Origin: Paraflavitalea devenefica
GTDB taxonomy: Bacteria > Bacteroidota > Bacteroidia > Chitinophagales > Chitinophagaceae
DNA length: 64,000 nucleotides
Assembly: GCF_011759375.1 (NCBI RefSeq)
Contig: NZ_JAARML010000007.1
Span: 1 to 64,000, forward strand
Direction: 5' to 3'
Shown here one piece after another: positions 17,322-25,918 of this stretch. The translations under genes and the position numbers were made by a program. Under the pieces are notes generated by a model. That model did no database searches and was not told the origin of the DNA. It worked only from the letters and a program-made list of their open reading frames with translations. Each line of letters begins with the position of its first letter. The stretch's first letter is position 1.

Positions 17322-18701
17322 GTGATCAACAAAATAGTCTTCTTACCATTGAGTCTTTTACTGTTTCATTACAGTAAGGCCCAAAGCATTCCTTCCTTCA
17401 GGCAACTTCGGTATGAGGAGGATTACTCTGTTCTGCAACAAGACAGCAGCAGGAACTGGTATGCAGCCACCAAATTCAAGGCGCTGTCAAAAAACGGCAG
17501 CACTTACCTCAGTATGGGGGGCGACATAAGATACCAGTACCTGCGGTTCACCAATGAGAACTGGGGCGAATCTCCCAAAGATAATGATGGGTTCATCCTT
17601 ACCCGGTACCTGGCCCATGCGGACTTTCATGCGGGAAAGCATTTCCGGACCTTTGTACAATTGCAGAGCAGTTTTGCCAACGGAAAGCTAACGCAGCCCT
17701 CCCCTGTCGATGAAAACCAATTGGACCTGCACCAGGGGTTCGCGGATATTGCTTTCACCGGCCGCAATGCACAGGCTTTAACGGTCAGGATCGGTCGCCA
17801 GGAATTATTGTACGGCTCCCAAAGATTGGTGGCCGTTCGTGACGGACCTAATAACAGGCAATCGTTCGACGCCGCCCGGTTGTTGTATGCCCGTCGCACG
17901 TGGCATGCGGATATTTTCTATTCCCGGTTTGTTCTGTCAAAGCAGCAAATATTTGATGATGGCTTTACCAACAATACCCGGTTCTGGGGCGCTTACCTGG
18001 TCAAAAACGAGGTACCCTTGATCAACAATGCCGATATCTATTACTTCGGTCTGTTGAAAAAGAATGCAAAATTCGATGACGGCGCCGGAAAAGAGCTAAG
18101 GCACTCAGTAGGCGGAAGGATCTGGGACGCTAAAAAGTTCTGGAGATACGATATTGAAGGGCTTTATCAATTCGGCGACTTCGCCGGCAAACAAATCACC
18201 GCCTGGACTTTTTCAGTAAACACGAGCTATAAGTTTGCCAATACAATAGCCAGGCCCGAAGCAGGCATAAAAACCGAGCTGATCAGTGGTGATGCCAGGT
18301 ATAACGACAACAAATTGCAAACGTTCAATCCTCTGTTCCCCAGGGGCGGTTATTTTGGACTGGTGTCAATAATAGGTCCTGCCAATTTATTCGACATTCA
18401 TCCTTCCCTTACCCTGGACCTATCGCGCGGATTGTATTTCAACATGGATTATGATATCTTCTGGCGCTACAGCCGCAACGATGGAATATATGGCCCCAAT
18501 GTGGCACTGATCTATTCAGGCAGGAAAAGTAGCCAAAAATCCATCGGGCGGCAGTACTCAACACACCTGGAATATATACCTAACAGGTTTCTTTATTTCC
18601 GCTGCGAATTTACCTGGTTCAAGGCAAGCGATTTTTTACAGGATGTCGGCATGGGTAAAAACATACTGTTTGCAGCCGGCACTGCTCAACTTAGGTTTTA
18701 A
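17322..18701 (+). CDS. Alginate-export-like outer-membrane beta-barrel
   Basis: 459 aa. Starts with GTG (no nearby ATG), then a signal peptide MINKIVFLPLSLLLFHYSKA. The body is a series of amphipathic strands, for example YLSMGGDIRYQYLRFT, ARLLYARRTWHADIFYSRF and YFNMDYDIFWRYSRNDG, with a terminal aromatic (LRF). The region LTVRIGRQELLYGSQRLVAVRDGPNNRQSFDAARL is characteristic of the alginate_exp family. Members form outer-membrane channels, and the family name does not prove alginate transport. It pairs with the preceding epoxide-hydrolase-like lipoprotein. Confidence 0.8.
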   Translation: MINKIVFLPLSLLLFHYSKAQSIPSFRQLRYEEDYSVLQQDSSRNWYAATKFKALSKNGSTYLSMGGDIRYQYLRFTNENWGESPKDNDGFILTRYLAHADFHAGKHFRTFVQLQSSFANGKLTQPSPVDENQLDLHQGFADIAFTGRNAQALTVRIGRQELLYGSQRLVAVRDGPNNRQSFDAARLLYARRTWHADIFYSRFVLSKQQIFDDGFTNNTRFWGAYLVKNEVPLINNADIYYFGLLKKNAKFDDGAGKELRHSVGGRIWDAKKFWRYDIEGLYQFGDFAGKQITAWTFSVNTSYKFANTIARPEAGIKTELISGDARYNDNKLQTFNPLFPRGGYFGLVSIIGPANLFDIHPSLTLDLSRGLYFNMDYDIFWRYSRNDGIYGPNVALIYSGRKSSQKSIGRQYSTHLEYIPNRFLYFRCEFTWFKASDFLQDVGMGKNILFAAGTAQLRF

Positions 18702-18729
18702 GCGAAAATCACTTTTAACACTTACAGTT

Positions 18730-18786
18730 ATGTCAAACGCACAAACAGCAACGGGTATTAAAAATATAGTGATCGCACCTAAGTAA
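18730..18786 (+). CDS. Possible 18-residue leader or gene remnant
   Basis: An ATG opens an 18-codon frame (MSNAQTATGIKNIVIAPK) whose stop overlaps the ascending arm of the terminator at 18785-18811. The end (IKNIVI) resembles the first strand of small alpha/beta hydrolases (KNIVLVHG), so it may be the beheaded start of a deleted hydrolase gene. Translation is unproved. Confidence 0.25.
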   Translation: MSNAQTATGIKNIVIAPK

Positions 18787-18812
18787 AAGCCTCGATGTAA
18801 GTCGGGGCTTTT
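18785..18812. terminator. Bidirectional terminator-like hairpin
   Basis: AAAAGCCTCGA pairs with TCGGGGCTTTT (one imperfect pair) around a short loop, with A and T tracts at its ends. It separates the convergent porin-like gene and the AraC-type response regulator gene. Confidence 0.7.
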
Positions 18813-18821
18813 GCATTTTGA

Positions 18822-19595
18822 TCATTTTGTAGTCGTCTTTGGCAGGGAATTCAGGTATTCCAGCGGAGACGCATTGAAGTGTTTTTGAAAATTCCTGCTA
18901 AAAAGGCTTTGAGAACCATATCCGACCATCCTGGCGATCTCAGACAGACTAAACTCATTTTCAGCGATAAGGCAAGCGGCTTTCTTGAGTCGGGTAATAT
19001 TGATCAGTTCCTTGGGTGATAAGGCGGAAAGGGATTTTATTTTTCGATACAAAGTGGGGCGGCTCATATTCATATGTTCAGCCAGCTTGTCAATGTCCAT
19101 CTGACTGTCCTGGATATTTTTACGAATATAATCGTCCAGCTTCTTTAAAAAGGTTTCATCCGTTTTGGAATGAGCCATTACCCGTACATCCTCAAATGGC
19201 GAACTCGCAAAATGCGTTTTTATTTTTAAACGGTTATTAAGCAAATTGGCAATTTGTACCTGGATAAATTTTGGAGAAAAAGGTTTCCGGGTATAGGCGT
19301 CAGCACCTGCCTCCAGTCCTTCTATATGGGAACGATGGCTACTTTTTGACGTTAACAACAAGACCGGAATATGACAATATTCAACATTTGATTTGACCAG
19401 ATGACACAGCTCAAAGCCGTCCATGCCAGGCATCATAACGTCTAACACGATAAGATGTATCACTTCCGTATCTAAAATTTGTAAGGCGATCTCGCCATTT
19501 TCTGCCACATGCACTTTATAAGTGTCACCCAGGACTTCTGTTAAAAATTCCAGGATTTCCAGGTTATCGTCTACAATTAAAATGCTTTCAGTCAT
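18822..19595 (-). CDS. AraC-type response regulator (detached output half of a hybrid two-component system)
   Basis: 257 aa. Receiver with phospho-acceptor Asp52 (LIVLDVMMPGMDG) and conserved Lys in TRKPF; then, at about residues 160-250, a double helix-turn-helix of AraC type (HMNMSRPTLYRKIKSLS and SEIARMVGYGSQSLFSRNFQKHF). In Bacteroides-type hybrid systems the receiver and AraC domain form the C-terminus of one long kinase; here they are a separate gene starting 6 nt after the kinase stop. Domain order and homology match the fused form closely. It should activate the neighbouring glycoside-hydrolase genes. Confidence 0.9.
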   Translation of the reverse strand: MTESILIVDDNLEILEFLTEVLGDTYKVHVAENGEIALQILDTEVIHLIVLDVMMPGMDGFELCHLVKSNVEYCHIPVLLLTSKSSHRSHIEGLEAGADAYTRKPFSPKFIQVQIANLLNNRLKIKTHFASSPFEDVRVMAHSKTDETFLKKLDDYIRKNIQDSQMDIDKLAEHMNMSRPTLYRKIKSLSALSPKELINITRLKKAACLIAENEFSLSEIARMVGYGSQSLFSRNFQKHFNASPLEYLNSLPKTTTK

Positions 19596-19601
19596 AGCTA
19601 C

Positions 19602-22600
19602 TTATACTTTTTTCCAATTGCTCGACAAATTAAACTCGATCTTTTGGTGAACTGGCAACGTTAATACAAAAATGATCTCATTGGTCTTGCCTGAAACCAG
19701 GGTTAAGGATCCGTTATGCAATTCTGTTAAAGACTTCGCTAAAGGCAATCCAATGCCGGTTCCCGGCTTTTCCTTATTGCGCAACCTGAAAAATGGCTCG
19801 AAGATCTTTTGATGAAACTCCGCTGGAATGCCTTTGCCATCGTTACAAAAACTGATTGTAATTTTTTCTTCGCCATCAGTCAGTGAGGCCATCCTGACGG
19901 TAGCCCTGGATGCTGCATACTTAATGGCATTGGAGATCAGGTTGCCGCATATTTTCATCAAAGCTTCCCGGTCTACAAATGCCACAATATGGATTTCGGG
20001 AAGATCTATACTTAAACTTATTCCACTCTCCTGTGCGAATTCCCTGAACGAGTCTGTTTGTTCCCTTAGTAGTTTGTTGATGTCTACATTTACAAAGTTT
20101 AATCCGAACTGTTCTATTTCAGTTTGTCTGAAATCAAGCAACTGCTCAGTAAGGTCCGCCAAACGATTGGCATTCTTTTGCACCATTAACAGGCTCTTTT
20201 TAATGTTTGGCTGGTCCTCTACCTTATTCATTAATCTTTCCACTGGTCCTACAATTAAGGTCAGGGGTGTTTGAATTTCGTGCGCAATATTGGTAAAAAA
20301 ATCAATCTTAAATTGGTAGATCTCTTTCTCCTTTTCGTGTTCAAATAGTTGTAGCTTGTTCCGGTTTTTACTGTCCAGGTAACGATGGTAATACCGGATC
20401 AACAGGTACAAAATTATTCCTATAGTAAGCGTATATAATAAATAAGCAGTATTGCTCTTCCAAAAAGGGGGTAAAATTCTGATAAACAAACGCCGTTCTT
20501 TACTCGTCCAACTGCCGACGTTGCTTTCTGCACGCACTGTAAACAGATAGTTACCTGGCCCCAGGTCTGTAAACCAGGCGTTTCTGTTCGTGTTAAGATA
20601 GGTCCAATCTTTATTCACCCCGGTCATGAAATACCTATACCTGGTAACCCCGGTTGATGAATAATTCAGCGCTGCAAACTCAATGCTGAAGTTGTTTTGA
20701 TCGTAGGCAAGCACAATAGTATCCGTAAATAAAACAGATTTGGTGAGGGGGCCGCCCTTGTCATCAGGCTTTATCTCTTTATTGTTTATTTGAAACCCGG
20801 TAATGTAAATGGGCGGGGAGGCATCTTGCTGGTCAAATTCGGCTGGATTAAAGGCAATCATTCCTTTGACAGAGCCGAAATACATTTTTCCATTGACGTC
20901 TTTGTAAGCCGAATTAAAATTGAATTGATCTGTTATCAACCCGTTTGGTTGTGTATAAGTTTTGCACTGTTCGGAGCGTAAGTCAAGGCAGGTCAAGCCG
21001 CTGAGCGAACTGATCCATAAGTGTTTCGAGTTGTCTTCCAGGATACAGAACACAACATTACTGGGTAAACCGTTTGCAGTCGTAAATTTTTTAATGGTTT
21101 TCCGGTCCGGGGCCAACTTTATCAAGCCACCGCCGGCAGTGGCAAACCAAATAGAGTGATAGCTGTCCTCAAAAATATTATGCACCGGAAATTCATTGAT
21201 TATTTCGCTATTTAGGGTGTCTCCAAAGCGGAAATTACCCTGCCCACCGGTTTTGGGGTTATAATAAAACGCCCCTTGTGTCGTACTGCCAGTCCAGATA
21301 GTTCCTTGTTCGTCTTCGATGACGTCAAAAACATACGAATTATAGGGTATTTGATGAATACGGCTGAATGTCTTGTGTTTCCTGTCATAAATAAACAGAC
21401 CCGAACCGTTGTAAGCAGTACCAACGAGTAAGGTGCTATCCTTCGTGAAATAGAAACGAAGTATAAAATCACTCACCTTGTCGTTTTTATCGCCAATGAA
21501 TGGAAAGCGATCAGTCACTAATCCGGTGCGCATATCCATTATTTCCATACCATGAAAAAACGAGCCAATAAATAACTGATCGCCTAATGCGAGCAGACCG
21601 TGTATATTGGGATAGGAAATATTTCCTCTTTTCCCTGTTGCAGTATAATGGGTAAATTGTCCTGTTTTAATAGTAAACTTATTGATACCCGCATCTTCAG
21701 TACCAATCCATAAGTCACCCCTGGAGTCAGCACAAATCGTTCCTACAGCATCGCCTGAAATAGAATTGGCGCCCTGTACCGGATAATATTTTTCAAACCG
21801 GGCATTCGCTGCCGAGTAATAATTTAACCCACCAAAATAAGTGCCTGCCCACATGCCCCCCTGGTTGTCTTTACAGATGGTGTAAACAGCGTTATCTGCG
21901 ATAGAATAAGGATCACCGGCCCGCTTTCGTAAATTTTGGCTTGTGTTAGTGGCCAGGTCATAAATATAGATGCCTGATTCAGTGGCTATCCAGTATTGCT
22001 GATTGCTGCCCGCAGTAATGTCACGTACATATATATCTGTATTATTAATATTGCGAAGCGGCAATGACCTGATTTCTCCTGTTTTAGCATTATAGCTTTT
22101 TAGCCCCTGCTTAAAACACCCCACCAATACTTCCTGATCATTGATAGGAACTATTTTGCTGATCGATCGCCTATTTGCCGGAACGCTCTCATCAATGATC
22201 CGGACGTTTGTGACCGAATGGGTTCGGTGCGTATAGATGCCTATAACGCCGTCATTACTTCCCACCCACAAATTCATGCTGCGGTCAAGCGCCAAACAGG
22301 ATGCCCGTATCTTTAAATGTTCGACTTTTTTTTCTCCCTGGTCATATTTGTACAGTGAATGATTAGCCAGGAACCATAGATTATTATTACTATCTATCAG
22401 AAGATAGTCGATGTATGTTTGCGGAGCTATGTCAAGTGGCGTAAAAACTTCGCTATAGGGATTATACATAAAAATGCCCTTACCGGTACCAATCCATAGC
22501 ATTCCTTTTTTATCCTCGGCAATAACCATGATCACATTATTGCCTATGCTGCCAAATTTGTTTTCCTGATTTTTGCAGGCTTTAAAAGTGTAACCGTCAA

Positions 22601-22787
22601 AACGGTTTAGTCCTCCCCGTGTTCCAATCCATACTAAACCTCTGCTATCCTGTAAAATGGATGCTACAGAATTATGCACCAGCCCATCTTCCACCTGGTA
22701 ATGGGTGAAATAATATTGACCCCAACATGATAAAGTGACAAGTTGTAATAGCAGGCTTACTAAAGCGGAGTAACGGGGTAATCGCAT
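19602..22787 (-). CDS. Propeller sensor histidine kinase (split hybrid two-component system)
   Basis: About 1,061 aa from the ATG at 22787 (a GTG lies five codons upstream). Signal peptide, then two Reg_prop beta-propellers (repeats such as ILQDSRGLVWIGTRGGLNRFDGY and ILEDNSKHLWISSLSGLT). A Y_Y_Y domain (NNFSIEFAALNYSSTG, YRYFMTGVNKDW), one membrane span (YLLYTLTIGIILYLLIRYY), a HisKA box FFTNIAHEIQTPLTLI and HATPase (NAIKYAASRATVRMAS, GTGIGLPLAKSL) follow. It ends without the receiver and AraC domains, which form the next gene. Such sensors bind oligosaccharides in the periplasm. The adjacent GH43, GH105 and GH5-like genes suggest a plant-polysaccharide fragment. Confidence 0.92.
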   Translation of the reverse strand: MRLPRYSALVSLLLQLVTLSCWGQYYFTHYQVEDGLVHNSVASILQDSRGLVWIGTRGGLNRFDGYTFKACKNQENKFGSIGNNVIMVIAEDKKGMLWIGTGKGIFMYNPYSEVFTPLDIAPQTYIDYLLIDSNNNLWFLANHSLYKYDQGEKKVEHLKIRASCLALDRSMNLWVGSNDGVIGIYTHRTHSVTNVRIIDESVPANRRSISKIVPINDQEVLVGCFKQGLKSYNAKTGEIRSLPLRNINNTDIYVRDITAGSNQQYWIATESGIYIYDLATNTSQNLRKRAGDPYSIADNAVYTICKDNQGGMWAGTYFGGLNYYSAANARFEKYYPVQGANSISGDAVGTICADSRGDLWIGTEDAGINKFTIKTGQFTHYTATGKRGNISYPNIHGLLALGDQLFIGSFFHGMEIMDMRTGLVTDRFPFIGDKNDKVSDFILRFYFTKDSTLLVGTAYNGSGLFIYDRKHKTFSRIHQIPYNSYVFDVIEDEQGTIWTGSTTQGAFYYNPKTGGQGNFRFGDTLNSEIINEFPVHNIFEDSYHSIWFATAGGGLIKLAPDRKTIKKFTTANGLPSNVVFCILEDNSKHLWISSLSGLTCLDLRSEQCKTYTQPNGLITDQFNFNSAYKDVNGKMYFGSVKGMIAFNPAEFDQQDASPPIYITGFQINNKEIKPDDKGGPLTKSVLFTDTIVLAYDQNNFSIEFAALNYSSTGVTRYRYFMTGVNKDWTYLNTNRNAWFTDLGPGNYLFTVRAESNVGSWTSKERRLFIRILPPFWKSNTAYLLYTLTIGIILYLLIRYYHRYLDSKNRNKLQLFEHEKEKEIYQFKIDFFTNIAHEIQTPLTLIVGPVERLMNKVEDQPNIKKSLLMVQKNANRLADLTEQLLDFRQTEIEQFGLNFVNVDINKLLREQTDSFREFAQESGISLSIDLPEIHIVAFVDREALMKICGNLISNAIKYAASRATVRMASLTDGEEKITISFCNDGKGIPAEFHQKIFEPFFRLRNKEKPGTGIGLPLAKSLTELHNGSLTLVSGKTNEIIFVLTLPVHQKIEFNLSSNWKKV

Positions 22788-22830
22788 AATCGTTAGCACC
22801 AAATATAGATAAACTGTTGGTCATAACCGC

Positions 22831-22845
22831 TATTGTTCAGTCTTT
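22831..22845 (-). promoter_or_regulatory. Partial copy of the GH operator motif upstream of the sensor kinase
   Basis: TATTGTTCAGTCTTT read on the plus strand resembles the reverse complement of the motif at 25772-25799 (12 of 15 positions). It lies about 45 bp upstream of the kinase start and could mediate autoregulation. Confidence 0.3.
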
Positions 22846-22930
22846 GAAAGGAGCGAATTTGATTGGCTGGCCCGTTTATGTTTAAAAAACAATGAATTGC
22901 AAATGGCTGATATCATGCCGATCTTAAATA

Positions 22931-22958
22931 TGAGACGAAACAACAAAAAGTTGAACAA
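22931..22958 (+). promoter_or_regulatory. Candidate AraC-type operator upstream of GH43 (copy 1)
   Basis: A 28-bp block beginning TGAGAC and ending AAAAGTTGAACAA matches 25772-25799 at 23 of 28 positions without gaps. This copy ends about 75 bp before the GH43 start, the other about 119 bp before the GH5-like start. A shared element upstream of two enzymes beside an AraC-type response regulator suggests its binding site. Confidence 0.5.
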
Positions 22959-23032
22959 ATTATGCGGCACCTATTCATTTATTTTGACTGCTAGCCTATC
23001 CGAAAAATTCAATCACTAACGATCACTTGCTT

Positions 23033-24604
23033 ATGAGAAAAGAATTATTTCTTACAGCCGGTTCTGCCATTGCATTACTGGCGGCTGGCTGCCTGAAAAC
23101 CCAACCGGACAGCATCACTACCGATAGCACGCCGATGCCTGACCAGGCAAAAATGGCGATGAATGCTGCGCCTCCATTGGGTACACTGGTAGATAGTGCT
23201 ATCTATCGTATCCGGGGTTTATCATCATTACCCAATGGCCCGGTAGTTGAAGTCACCGGAAACTCAACGGCCGATAATGCCAAAATTCAACAATGGTCAT
23301 GGTTTCCCAATAACGGGCAAAAATGGAAACTCATAAAAACCGACTCCGCTTATTATAAGCTGGTCAATGTCACCAGTAACAAATGCCTCAAATCCCCATC
23401 AGCAACTTCCGGTGATATACTGCAACAGGGAACTGACGATGACTCTGATGCGCAACGTTGGGCTATTAGTTATTCCGGCAGCAACAATATTTACGCACTG
23501 ACCAACAAAGCAACAGGCATGAAAATGGTCGTCGATCCTGAAGATGGTGTACCGGGCAGGAAGATCAGGCAAAAAGATAGTGTAACAGGTACGCAGGACC
23601 TCTTTGAATTTCGCAACCTCAATTTTCAGAACCCTATAGTGAACGCCAGCCGTCCTGACCCCTACGTGGCACAAAAAGATGGGTATTATTATTTCCTGTA
23701 CACAAAAGGCAATAAGATAGCCATTACGAAAACCCCATCTATGTCCTTATTGGCGGCTATGCCAGAGACTACTGTCTGGACGCCTCCTGCGAATACAGAT
23801 CATTCCAAGGCTATATGGGCGCCCGAATTACATTTCCTGTCGGGCAAGTGGTATATTTATTTTGCTGCGAACGATACAAGCGCGAATGATAACCACCGGA
23901 TGTTTGTGCTGGAGAATGCCAATGCTGACCCCACCACCGGCACATGGACTTTCAAAGGAAAGATATTTGATTCAACCGATCAATGGGCCATTGATGGCTC
24001 GGTGCTTACCATTGGAACAACCAATTATTTTGTATGGTCGGGCTGGGAGAATGTAGCTACCAGGTATAAGCAATACATCTACCTGGCCACCATGTCGAAC
24101 CCCTGGACCATAAACGGCCCCAGGGTAAAAATATCATCGCCCACCAATAACTGGGAAAAACATGAACCTAGTTCATTGGGTGCTGGTGTTAACGAAGGCC
24201 CCATTATGCTGCAAAAAGATGCCAGCAGCCCTGTATTCATTATCTATTCGGCCAGCCGTTATACCAGTGACAATTATTGCCTGGCGCAGATACAGTTAAA
24301 AAGCGGAGGCGACCCCACCGTTGCAGCCGACTGGATCAATAAAAAGCAGGTCTTTGTCAGAAACGATGCCAACTCCGTTTATGGGCCTGGCCACAATGGC
24401 TTTTTCACCAGCAGTTATACCGACGGCAACGGCCTGTTGCGTACTGAAAATTGGTTTGTATACCATGCGCGCAGCATAGCTGCTACCACCAACGGAGCCA
24501 GGGCGCCAAGAATGCAGAAATTAACCTGGAACACAGACGGATCACCCAATTTTGGTACTGCAGCGGCCACAGGTGTAAACACTCCCATCCCGATAGGCGA
24601 CTGA
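23033..24604 (+). CDS. GH43-family glycosidase lipoprotein with ricin-type lectin domain
   Basis: Start at the ATG at 23033. Lipobox LLAAGC with acylated Cys20. Residues about 57-193 form a ricin-B-like domain (QQWSWFPNNGQKWKL, SNKCLKSP, DAQRWAI), likely binding carbohydrate. From residue 200 a five-bladed GH43-type propeller follows. The three acids expected for this inverting family are Asp209 (RPDPYV, base), Asp321 (WAIDGS, pKa modulator) and Glu388 (NEGPIM, acid). The likely activity is alpha-L-arabinofuranosidase or arabinanase on cell-surface-bound oligosaccharide. It is first in a run with GH105 and GH5-like genes, behind a candidate operator, next to a split hybrid two-component system. 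Confidence 0.88.
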   Translation: MRKELFLTAGSAIALLAAGCLKTQPDSITTDSTPMPDQAKMAMNAAPPLGTLVDSAIYRIRGLSSLPNGPVVEVTGNSTADNAKIQQWSWFPNNGQKWKLIKTDSAYYKLVNVTSNKCLKSPSATSGDILQQGTDDDSDAQRWAISYSGSNNIYALTNKATGMKMVVDPEDGVPGRKIRQKDSVTGTQDLFEFRNLNFQNPIVNASRPDPYVAQKDGYYYFLYTKGNKIAITKTPSMSLLAAMPETTVWTPPANTDHSKAIWAPELHFLSGKWYIYFAANDTSANDNHRMFVLENANADPTTGTWTFKGKIFDSTDQWAIDGSVLTIGTTNYFVWSGWENVATRYKQYIYLATMSNPWTINGPRVKISSPTNNWEKHEPSSLGAGVNEGPIMLQKDASSPVFIIYSASRYTSDNYCLAQIQLKSGGDPTVAADWINKKQVFVRNDANSVYGPGHNGFFTSSYTDGNGLLRTENWFVYHARSIAATTNGARAPRMQKLTWNTDGSPNFGTAAATGVNTPIPIGD

Positions 24605-24664
24605 TAGCAAGCTGCCTGACAGCAACATCATCCCAACATGTGTTATTATTTAAAAACCAGTATT

Positions 24665-25774
24665 ATGTTTAAAAGGCTATTTTCAATTTTTCTTTTCTTT
24701 CCCTTCCATTTTCTATTTGCACAGAAAAACAACCTAACCGACTTCCCCAAAGGATCTACACCCGAAGAAGTAGGCAAACGTTTGGCATACCACTTTGTAG
24801 ACAGGAAACATGCGCTTCATGCGGGGAAATGGATTGGTTATCCGGAAACATTCTACTGGAATGGAGCGCTCAGGTATGCCGCGATCACCCAGGATAAGGA
24901 GCTTCTTACACTACTGCAAAACAGGTTTGAACGGCTATGTTCAACAGAGGCAAAGCTGTTGCCCCCTAAAAATCATGTGGATTTCAATATGTTTGGAAGT
25001 TTGCCCTTAGAACTCTATCAGATAACAAAAGAGCAGCGATACCGGGATTTGGGAATACCATATGCCGACACCCAATGGATCCTTCCGGATAATCCCAGGT
25101 TAAGGGAAAAAGGATGGGCAGACAAAGGCTACACCTGGCAAACCCGTTTATGGATCGACGACATGTACATGATTACCATTGTGCAAACCCAGGCTTATAA
25201 AGTAACCGGAGACAGAAAATATATTGACAGGGCTGCCAATGAAATGGTGATGTATTTAGACAGCCTGCAGCGCCCGAATGGCCTTTTCTATCATGCACCG
25301 GATGCTCCGTTTTACTGGGGGCGTGGCAATGGATGGATGGCGGCGGGTATGGCCGAGTTATTGCGTCATTTGCCCAAAGACAATAAAGACCGTCCCCGCA
25401 TCATGCAGGGCTATCAAACAATGATGAAAAGCCTGAAAGAGTTCCAGACTCCTGCAGGTATGTGGAATCAGTTAATTGACGAACCGGACTTTTGGACTGA
25501 AACTTCCGGGTCTGCCATGTTTACCTATGCCTTTATTACTGGCGTAAAACATGGATGGTTGAATAAAAAAGAATATGCCCCGGTTGCCCACAAAGCATGG
25601 ATGGCTTTGGTTTCTTATATCAATGACAAGGATGATGTAAGAGAGGTTTGCATTGGAACGAATAAAAACAAGGACAAACAATATTATTATGATCGCCCGC
25701 GTCATACAGGTGATTTCCACGGACAGGCTCCTTATCTCTGGTGCGTTTCCGCTCTTTTGGAAAAAGCAGACTGA
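24665..25774 (+). CDS. GH105-type unsaturated rhamnogalacturonyl/glucuronyl hydrolase
   Basis: 369 aa from the ATG at 24665, with signal peptide MFKRLFSIFLFFPFHFLFAQ. Features of the (alpha/alpha)6 GH105/GH88 fold: TWQTRLWIDDMYMITIVQTQAY with the conserved Asp165-Asp166 pair, YWGRGNGWMAAGMAELL, and WNQLIDEPDFWTETSGSAMFTYAF. These enzymes remove the 4,5-unsaturated uronic acid left at the non-reducing end by pectate or rhamnogalacturonan lyases. It follows GH43 by 60 bp without a terminator, so it is probably co-transcribed. With GH43 it points to pectin side-chain or backbone fragments as substrate. Confidence 0.88.
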   Translation: MFKRLFSIFLFFPFHFLFAQKNNLTDFPKGSTPEEVGKRLAYHFVDRKHALHAGKWIGYPETFYWNGALRYAAITQDKELLTLLQNRFERLCSTEAKLLPPKNHVDFNMFGSLPLELYQITKEQRYRDLGIPYADTQWILPDNPRLREKGWADKGYTWQTRLWIDDMYMITIVQTQAYKVTGDRKYIDRAANEMVMYLDSLQRPNGLFYHAPDAPFYWGRGNGWMAAGMAELLRHLPKDNKDRPRIMQGYQTMMKSLKEFQTPAGMWNQLIDEPDFWTETSGSAMFTYAFITGVKHGWLNKKEYAPVAHKAWMALVSYINDKDDVREVCIGTNKNKDKQYYYDRPRHTGDFHGQAPYLWCVSALLEKAD

Positions 25775-25799
25775 GACAAATTGACGAAAAGTTGAACAA
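25772..25799 (+). promoter_or_regulatory. Candidate AraC-type operator upstream of the GH5-like gene (copy 2)
   Basis: Matches the block at 22931-22958 (23 of 28, gapless; the invariant core is AAAAGTTGAACAA). It begins at the GH105 stop codon, so GH5 may have its own regulated promoter despite lying behind GH105. Confidence 0.5.
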
Positions 25800-25855
25800 T
25801 ATTTTACCGTATTTCTTCGGTTACTTTGATCGTGATAAATCCCATTCATTAACAC

Positions 25856-25895
25856 TGCCGGATCAGGTGATTCATTTCTGCTTCCTGATCCGGCA
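25856..25895. terminator. Perfect 12-bp hairpin between GH105 and the GH5-like gene
   Basis: TGCCGGATCAGG (25856-25867) and CCTGATCCGGCA (25884-25895) are exact reverse complements with a 16-nt loop. No T run follows, so termination is uncertain; it may act as an mRNA processing or stability element. Confidence 0.5.
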
Positions 25896-25918
25896 TTGGT
25901 AGCATATAATTAAGCTTT

